Assembly: GCF_030315685.1 (NCBI RefSeq)
Contig: NZ_JASXSI010000016.1
Coordinates: 62,001 to 126,000 of the forward strand
Source of the DNA: Gordonia sp. ABSL11-1
GTDB taxonomy: Bacteria; Actinomycetota; Actinomycetes; Mycobacteriales; Mycobacteriaceae
DNA length: 64,000 nucleotides
Direction: 5' to 3'
The notes beneath the pieces are model-generated. The model was not told the DNA's origin. It did no database searches and worked only from the letters and a program-made list of their open reading frames with translations. The position numbers were made by a program, and so were the translations under genes. Below are positions 59,027 through 64,000 of the stretch, piece after piece; within the stretch, counting starts at the first letter, position 1, and every line of letters starts with the position of its first letter.

Positions 59027-62000
59027 TCACCCCTCCTGCGGCTTCGCCAGCGGGAACGCCAGGGATTCGCGGATCGACTGCCCGGTGATCAGCATGACGA
59101 CACGGTCGACACCGACCCCCAGACCTCCGGTCGGCGGCATCGCGTACTCGAGTGCCTGCAGGAAATCCTCGTCGAGCTCCATCGCCTCCGGATCGCCGCC
59201 GGCCGCCAGCACCGACTGCGCGGTCAGTCGCTTGCGTTGCTCGACCGGGTCGGTGAGCTCGGTGTAGGCGGTGCCGAGCTCGACACCCCAGGCGACCAGA
59301 TCCCATCGCTCGGCGACGCCGGGAATGGTGCGGTGCGCCCGGGTCAGCGGCGACGTCGACGTCGGGAAGTTGGTGTAGAAGGTCGGGAAGGTGGTCCGGT
59401 CCTCGCCGAGGTGTTCGTAGAGTTCGAGGATGACCTGTCCGGCATCCCAGTCGTGCCGGTAGGCGATGTCGAGCCGATCGCAGATCGCGCGCAACGTCTC
59501 CACCGGCGTCTCGGGCGTGACCTCCTCGCCGGCGCCTTCGGACACCACCTCGTGCACGGTCTTCACCGGCCACGGCCCGGAGATGTCGATGCGTTCGGAG
59601 TTGCCCTCGTCGTCGGTGCGGATGATGATCGGTTCACCGTACGCGACGGTCGCGGCGTGTTGGATCATCTCCCGTGTCAGGTCGAGCATCGTGAGGTAAT
59701 CGCTGTGCGCCTCATAGGCTTCCAGGCTGGTGAACTCCGGGTTGTGGCTGAAGTCGACGCCCTCGTTGCGGAAGTTGCGGCCGATCTCGAAGACCTTCTC
59801 CACCCCGCCGACACACAGCCGCTTGAGGTAGAGCTCGGGCGCGATCCGCAGATACAGGTCGAGGTCGTAGGCGTTGATGTGGGTCTGGAACGGGGTGGCG
59901 TTGGCACCCCCGTGGATCTGCTGCAGGATCGGCGTCTCGACCTCGAGGTAGCCGCGGGCGGAGAGGAAGTCGCGCAACGACTTCACCACCAGGCTGCGCG
60001 TGGCCAGCAGGTCGCGCGTCTGTGTGTTGATCGCCAGGTCGACGTAGCGTTGACGCACCCGTGCCTCCGGGTCGGTGAGCCCGCTCCACTTGTCGGGCAA
60101 CGGGCGCAAGCACTTTCCGAGCATCCGCCACGTCGTTGCCAGCACGGACAACTCACCCTTGCGGCTGGTCCCCATCTCGCCGGTGATCTCGACCAGGTCG
60201 CCGAGGTCGACGTCCCCCGCGAAATCCGGGGCGGCCGCGTCCAGTCGCGACGCCTCGACGAGCACTTGGATCTCCCCCGACCAGTCGTGCATCTGCGCGA
60301 ACACCACCTTGCCGAAGTCACGCAGGCGCGTGACGCGTCCGGCAACCCGCACGGTCGTGCCGGCCGGCGCCGCGGCCGCCTCGGCGATCGTGTGGGTGGG
60401 CGGATCCGCGGGTGGGTACGGGTCGATGCCGTCGGCGATCAGTCGTTCCATCTTCGCCAGGCGGACGCGGACCTGCTCGGGCCGATGGACCTCGACGGCC
60501 GTCTGATCGGCCTCCACCTCGAACTCGGCGACGAGGGCATCGACGTCGACGCCGGCCGGGATCGCGGACTGCCCCTCGGTGTAGTGGCGGGCGCGGCCGA
60601 AACGCGGCAACCGGACGAAGCCCTCGGTGACGATGGCGGCAAGGCCGACCCGCGGCATCACGGCGTTGTCCTCGAAGCACAGATACCTCGGCTGCCAGTC
60701 GGGCCGGTACTTGGCGTTGGACTTGTAGAGCGACTCCATCTGGAAGAAGCGGGAGCCGAACATCAGCACCGAGTAGGTCGCCCGCATCGCGGGGCCCGCA
60801 CCGATGTCGGCGCCGTGCTCGAAGAACGCCCGGAACGTCGCGAAGTTGAGCGACACCTCGGTGATCCCGTACTGCTCGGACTCCTTGGCCAGTTCGGTGA
60901 CCATCGTCTCGACGATGCCGTTGACCGACCCGCGGTCTCGGCGCATGACGTCGAGGGACACGCCGGTGCGTCCCCATGGGACGAACGACAGCATGCCGAC
61001 GACCTTTTCGTCGGCGGCGCCCTCGTTCTCGACGGCCTCGACGAGCAGGCAGTCGCCGTCGTACGGGTCACCGAGGCGTCCGAGCGCCATCGCGAATCCA
61101 CGCTCCTCGTCGGTGTCGCGCCAGGCGTCGGCGCGGGCCACCATCTCGGCGATGCCCTCGTCCGACAACTCGCTGTGCCGGCGGATGCGCACGGTGATCC
61201 CGGCACGCTTGGTGCGGGTCACGGCCTGCCGGACACCCTTCATCGCCGGCCCGTTGATGCTGTATCCGCGGGTGTGGATGATCGCCTCGTCGCCGATGTT
61301 CAGCGAGCCGAATCCGGCGGCGTCGTAGGCGGCGGCCCCGCGTGCGCTCGGTCCCATCGCCGCCGGGTGCCAGCCGTACCGCTCGCACAGGGTGAGGAAC
61401 TCGGCGATCGCGTCGCCCCAGGACTCGGGGTCGCCGATGGGGTCGCCGCCGGCGAGTGCGACGCCGACCTCGACCCGATAGGTCAGGGCCGCACGGCCGT
61501 CCGGCGAGAACACGACAGCCTTGTCGCGGCGGGTGGAGAAGTAGGCCAGTGAGTCGTCGTCATTGAAGCAGGCGATCTGCGCGCGGATCAGGCGCTCGTC
61601 GTCGGCGGTGATCAACGCCCGCAGTCGCACCGACCGGAACAGCACGATGGCGGCGGCGATCAATGCCAGCGCGCCGAACAGGCCGAGGAGTCCGTTGACG
61701 GGGGCGTAGGCATGACGGCCGTCGAAACTCGCCTCGGGATCGACCGATCCGAACGCGACGACGCGGTTGACCGCATACGGCAGCCGGTCGGAACGGGTGA
61801 GCGTGTGGGGGAACGCCCACACGAGCGCCCAACCGAGGAGGCTGCCGATCACCAGTCCGGCGATGAGAACTCCGAGTGCACGCCAGAGAGCTCCGCGGCG
61901 GACACGGGTGTAGAACTGCCGACGCGTCGCGAGGAGGTACGCGAGTGCCGCCACGTCGATGACGAGGCCGATCCACAGGTTGAGGCGGTCGTTGTCGGTC

Positions 62001-62440
62001 ACCGACAGCTCGTCGGCGAGCGCCGGGATCAGATAGAGCGCGTTCCCGATCGCGTACAGAACTAGATAGATCACGGCGATCCACCACGCGATGCGCTTAC
62101 GCATCGACAACGCGAAGGCGACCAGCGCAAGGACGAACGCCCAGGCGAAGCTGGTGTCGGGCAGCGTGATGACGAAGGTGTCCACGTAGTCGCGCGGTAC
62201 GTGGATGAGGTGGCGGAAGAACGGGAACAGACTCGACAGCAGTGAGATCGTCGCGATGACGCCGACGACGGTTCCTGCGATCCGTGGGGCGTGTCGCCCG
62301 AAGCCACGAGGCGTCCGGATGCGCTCGATGAGATCTTTCGACCGTCGCTCGGCGGCCGTCTCCGGGTGGTGTGGATGGTCGACGTCGTCGTCGGCGATGT
62401 CTTCACGGGGGAGCGTGGGGCGCGGGACTTCCAACGTCAT
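59027..62440 (-). CDS. lysX: Bifunctional lysylphosphatidylglycerol synthetase / lysyl-tRNA synthetase
   Basis: A 1137-residue fusion. The N-terminal third has about six transmembrane helices; a DUF2156/MprF-like lysyltransferase domain follows (to about residue 570). The C-terminal LysRS part starts near [20 protein letters not shown], with an OB fold ([20 protein letters not shown]) and class II motifs ([20 protein letters not shown], then [12 protein letters not shown]). LysX adds lysine to phosphatidylglycerol, giving resistance to cationic peptides. TAACGT (62452-62447) ends seven bases before ATG 62440, so it is probably leaderless. Confidence 0.95.
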   Translation of the reverse strand: MTLEVPRPTLPREDIADDDVDHPHHPETAAERRSKDLIERIRTPRGFGRHAPRIAGTVVGVIATISLLSSLFPFFRHLIHVPRDYVDTFVITLPDTSFAWAFVLALVAFALSMRKRIAWWIAVIYLVLYAIGNALYLIPALADELSVTDNDRLNLWIGLVIDVAALAYLLATRRQFYTRVRRGALWRALGVLIAGLVIGSLLGWALVWAFPHTLTRSDRLPYAVNRVVAFGSVDPEASFDGRHAYAPVNGLLGLFGALALIAAAIVLFRSVRLRALITADDERLIRAQIACFNDDDSLAYFSTRRDKAVVFSPDGRAALTYRVEVGVALAGGDPIGDPESWGDAIAEFLTLCERYGWHPAAMGPSARGAAAYDAAGFGSLNIGDEAIIHTRGYSINGPAMKGVRQAVTRTKRAGITVRIRRHSELSDEGIAEMVARADAWRDTDEERGFAMALGRLGDPYDGDCLLVEAVENEGAADEKVVGMLSFVPWGRTGVSLDVMRRDRGSVNGIVETMVTELAKESEQYGITEVSLNFATFRAFFEHGADIGAGPAMRATYSVLMFGSRFFQMESLYKSNAKYRPDWQPRYLCFEDNAVMPRVGLAAIVTEGFVRLPRFGRARHYTEGQSAIPAGVDVDALVAEFEVEADQTAVEVHRPEQVRVRLAKMERLIADGIDPYPPADPPTHTIAEAAAAPAGTTVRVAGRVTRLRDFGKVVFAQMHDWSGEIQVLVEASRLDAAAPDFAGDVDLGDLVEITGEMGTSRKGELSVLATTWRMLGKCLRPLPDKWSGLTDPEARVRQRYVDLAINTQTRDLLATRSLVVKSLRDFLSARGYLEVETPILQQIHGGANATPFQTHINAYDLDLYLRIAPELYLKRLCVGGVEKVFEIGRNFRNEGVDFSHNPEFTSLEAYEAHSDYLTMLDLTREMIQHAATVAYGEPIIIRTDDEGNSERIDISGPWPVKTVHEVVSEGAGEEVTPETPVETLRAICDRLDIAYRHDWDAGQVILELYEHLGEDRTTFPTFYTNFPTSTSPLTRAHRTIPGVAERWDLVAWGVELGTAYTELTDPVEQRKRLTAQSVLAAGGDPEAMELDEDFLQALEYAMPPTGGLGVGVDRVVMLITGQSIRESLAFPLAKPQEG

Positions 62441-62446
62441 AGGCAA

Positions 62447-62452
62447 ACGTTA
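62447..62452 (-). promoter_or_regulatory. -10 element of leaderless lysX promoter
   Basis: TAACGT on the minus strand ends seven bases before the ATG at 62440, predicting transcription start at the first coding base. No Shine-Dalgarno is present. Confidence 0.55.
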
Positions 62453-62490
62453 GCCGTCCGAACTCGCCTTGTACTGCAACGTTGGGCAAG

Positions 62491-62712
62491 ATGATGGCGA
62501 TGGATGACGTACCGATTCGCGATGATTCGATCCGCCTGGGTCAATTCCTCAAGCTGGCCAACCTCATCGAGTCCGGCGCCGAGGCCAAAGGCATCATCGC
62601 CGACGGCATGGTGTCGGTCAACGGAGAGGTGGACACCAGACGCGGTCGGCAGTTGTCACCGGGCGACGTGGTGGAGATCGGCGGGCAGTCCGCGCGGGTG
62701 GTCAGCGAGTGA
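62491..62712 (+). CDS. RNA-binding S4-domain protein
   Basis: A 73-residue protein with a full S4 domain: IRLGQFLKLANLIESGAEAK, then IIADGMVSVNGEVDTRRGR and LSPGDVVEIGG. It is like YaaA/YlmH-type small RNA-binding proteins linked to ribosome recycling or repair. Starts at ATG 62491, 62494 or 62500 are all possible; the first is given. Divergent from lysX with about 50 bases between. Confidence 0.85.
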   Translation: MMAMDDVPIRDDSIRLGQFLKLANLIESGAEAKGIIADGMVSVNGEVDTRRGRQLSPGDVVEIGGQSARVVSE

Positions 62713-63205
62713 ACGTCCGCTGGTACGCGACGGTCAGGACTGCAGACGGCGCAGTTCCGCCGGGGTGGCGAGGCGTTCGGCTTCGGCCGGAAACATGCGC
62801 GCGCCACGAGATCGGCCGATGCGGCCGGTGATCGAGCTCAACCGTGAGCTGCGACGGGGTGCGGAGTATGAATTAGCCAACCTCATGACCAATCACTTCC
62901 CTGGTTTACTACGACGGACTCGATCTTCGGCTTACTGTAGACGGTCGGTGACCGGTGCCCAAGTCTTTTGATCCTTGGGCCGGGTTGGTTTCCATCACAC
63001 TGCATCTCTGCTGTGATCTGAGGTCTGATCGCTTCGCTGACCGGCCTGACCGCGCGCTGTTCGCATGCCATCCGATCTATCGATCTTCCCACCTGCGGCG
63101 TTACACCCCGGGTAGCGACAGACCCCCGGCGTGAATCGGTTGAATGACAGCCGCTTCCACCCGGGTGATCGAACCCGCGCAGTAATCAGATGGTCATGGC
63201 CGCGA
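62713..63205. other. Long gene-free region
   Basis: No confident gene. A minus-strand open stretch ending at 62734 reads RMFPAEAERLATPAELRRLQS and may be a gene remnant. GCCCAAG and CTTGGGC (about 62957-62980) form a 7-bp hairpin. ATCAGATGGTCAT occurs twice (63186-63198 and 63205-63217): the second copy contains the urtE stop, so the gene end is duplicated. Composition is less GC-rich than neighbours around 62860-62950. Confidence 0.6.
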
Positions 63206-63898
63206 TCAGATGGTCATCGCCTCCCGGACCGTCGCCTCCGCCTCGTGTCCGCCCGACCCGGAGGAGGTGATCCGTCCGCTCTCGAGGACGTAATAACGCT
63301 GTGCGGACTGCAACGCGAAGCCGATGTGCTGCTCGACGAGCAGCACGCCGAGACCACCACGCCCGGTCAGTTCGGTGATGGTGTTCTCGATCTCGGCGAC
63401 CACCGACGGCTGGATGCCCTCGGTGGGTTCGTCGAGGATGAGCATGCGCGGTTCGGTGATCAGTGCCCGTGCGATCGCGAGCTGTTGTCGCTGACCGCCC
63501 GAGAGCAGCCCGGCACGCCGGTCCAGGAGATCCCGAAGTGCCGGGAACAGGTCGAGCATCTCGTCGATCAGCACCGGTCCACGCTTGCGTCCGTCGGCGA
63601 CGACCTGCAGGTTCTCGGCCGTGGTGAGGTGCCCGAAGCTCTGCTGACCCTGTGGGACATACGCGAGCCCGCGACGGACGCGGGCACTCGGCCGCAGCGA
63701 GGTGATGTCGGCACCGTCGAAGCGGATGGTGCCCCGCGACGTCTTCACGAGTCCGACCGCCGCCCGGAGCAGAGTCGTCTTCCCGGCGCCGTTGTGGCCC
63801 ATCACGGCTGCGACGCCATCGGCAGGAACCTCCAGGTCGACTCCGTGGATCACCTCGGTGCGGCCGTACCCGGCACGGATCCCGGACAGTTCCAGCAT
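63206..63898 (-). CDS. urtE: Urea-type ABC transporter ATP-binding protein UrtE
   Basis: A 230-residue branched-chain/urea-class ABC ATPase. Walker A is MGHNGAGKTTLLRAA, the Q-loop is in LAYVPQGQQSFGHL, the signature is LLSGGQRQQLAIARAL and Walker B is LILDEPTEGIQPSVV. The phrases VPQGQ and EGIQPS favour UrtE over LivF. ATG 63898 follows GGGGAG and comes two bases after the upstream gene stop. It is the last gene of a minus-strand operon entering from beyond the right edge. Confidence 0.85.
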   Translation of the reverse strand: MLELSGIRAGYGRTEVIHGVDLEVPADGVAAVMGHNGAGKTTLLRAAVGLVKTSRGTIRFDGADITSLRPSARVRRGLAYVPQGQQSFGHLTTAENLQVVADGRKRGPVLIDEMLDLFPALRDLLDRRAGLLSGGQRQQLAIARALITEPRMLILDEPTEGIQPSVVAEIENTITELTGRGGLGVLLVEQHIGFALQSAQRYYVLESGRITSSGSGGHEAEATVREAMTI

Positions 63899-63902
63899 CT
63901 GC

Positions 63903-64000
63903 TCACTCCCCATCTCGCGCCACGTCCGTCCGGCCGGCGGCGGTCGGCTCCGTCTGCGCGATCTCCTCGATCTCCTCGCCACCCGCCGCGGTACCGAGGT
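63903..64000 (-). CDS. C-terminal end of upstream transporter gene (probably UrtD)
   Basis: Only the last 32 codons or so are present: TAAGGEEIEEIAQTEPTAAG then RTDVARDGE and stop at 63903-63905. The frame is open to the window edge. The acidic disordered tail is not family-diagnostic; identity as UrtD rests on its position just before urtE. Confidence 0.55.
   Translation of the reverse strand, partial: LGTAAGGEEIEEIAQTEPTAAGRTDVARDGE

Noticed and set aside
59237..61552. Plus-strand 771-codon open frame opposite lysX
   Set aside because: Antisense shadow of a well-supported synthetase gene; composition is non-protein-like.

Overview
This is high-GC chromosomal DNA from an actinobacterium of the order Mycobacteriales, most likely Gordonia or a close relative. 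The evidence is the codon bias, many GTG starts, frequent ATGA/GTGA start-stop overlaps, apparently leaderless promoters, and gene order. From memory, the genes at 3.9-35 kb run in nearly the same order as the Mycobacterium tuberculosis Rv3811-Rv3846 segment: secreted PGRP amidase, Cof-type phosphatase, paired PlsC acyltransferases, MBL/Rieske protein, serS, septum-formation protein, zincin, phosphoglycerate mutase, pheA, DUF2470 protein under an IdeR box, LCP protein, ferritin bfrB, glpQ, DUF4328 protein, sodA. The species was not tested by any search.

Layout. 0-2.3 kb: two dynamin-like GTPases (IniC/IniA type). 2.5-5.7 kb: secreted lipoprotein, PGRP amidase and a small protein. 5.7-8.5 kb: a disturbed island with a DUF222/HNH gene, debris of a type I restriction system (HsdR and HsdS pieces), truncated ORFs and direct repeats. 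8.5-13.4 kb: HAD phosphatase, two acyltransferases, MBL-Rieske protein, TetR regulator. 13.5-17.4 kb: two paralogous DMT-type membrane proteins around a shortened DUF1801 gene, then serS and an ankyrin protein. 17.4-24.0 kb: septum-formation protein, zincin, phosphatase, pheA, IdeR-controlled DUF2470 protein, CPBP protease, and an AurF-like diiron oxygenase/DUF4873 pair. 24.1-33.5 kb: LCP ligase, ferritin, DUF5926, glpQ/DUF4328/rhodanese, a DnaA-box cluster, S49 peptidase, VOC protein, winged-helix protein, msrA. 33.7-40.1 kb: tiny membrane protein, sodA with a strong terminator, a fused ECF-type transporter, a GDT1-type manganese exporter and an SDR. 40.1-42.5 kb: a three-gene XRE / ImmA-IrrE peptidase / eight-helix membrane protein module. 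42.6-47.2 kb: two low-complexity surface or membrane proteins, a RecB-like nuclease and DUF6474. 47.3-58 kb: accessory metabolism (TPP enzyme, alpha/beta hydrolase, GT39 glycosyltransferase, cyclase, sugar dehydrogenase, succinic semialdehyde dehydrogenase, RraA) with two genes broken by single-base frameshifts. 58-64 kb: MBL hydrolase, lysX, S4 protein, and the end of a urea-type ABC transporter operon.

Themes. Iron and oxidative defence are concentrated here (IdeR box, bfrB, sodA, msrA, diiron oxygenase, Mn exporter). So are cell-envelope functions (amidase, LCP, acyltransferases, LysX, GT39, IniA/C, surface proteins). The most intriguing under-described items are the XRE-ImmA-membrane module with paired operator-like dyads, the DnaA-box cluster far from any replication gene, the decayed restriction island, and the AurF-DUF4873 unit with its own promoter.
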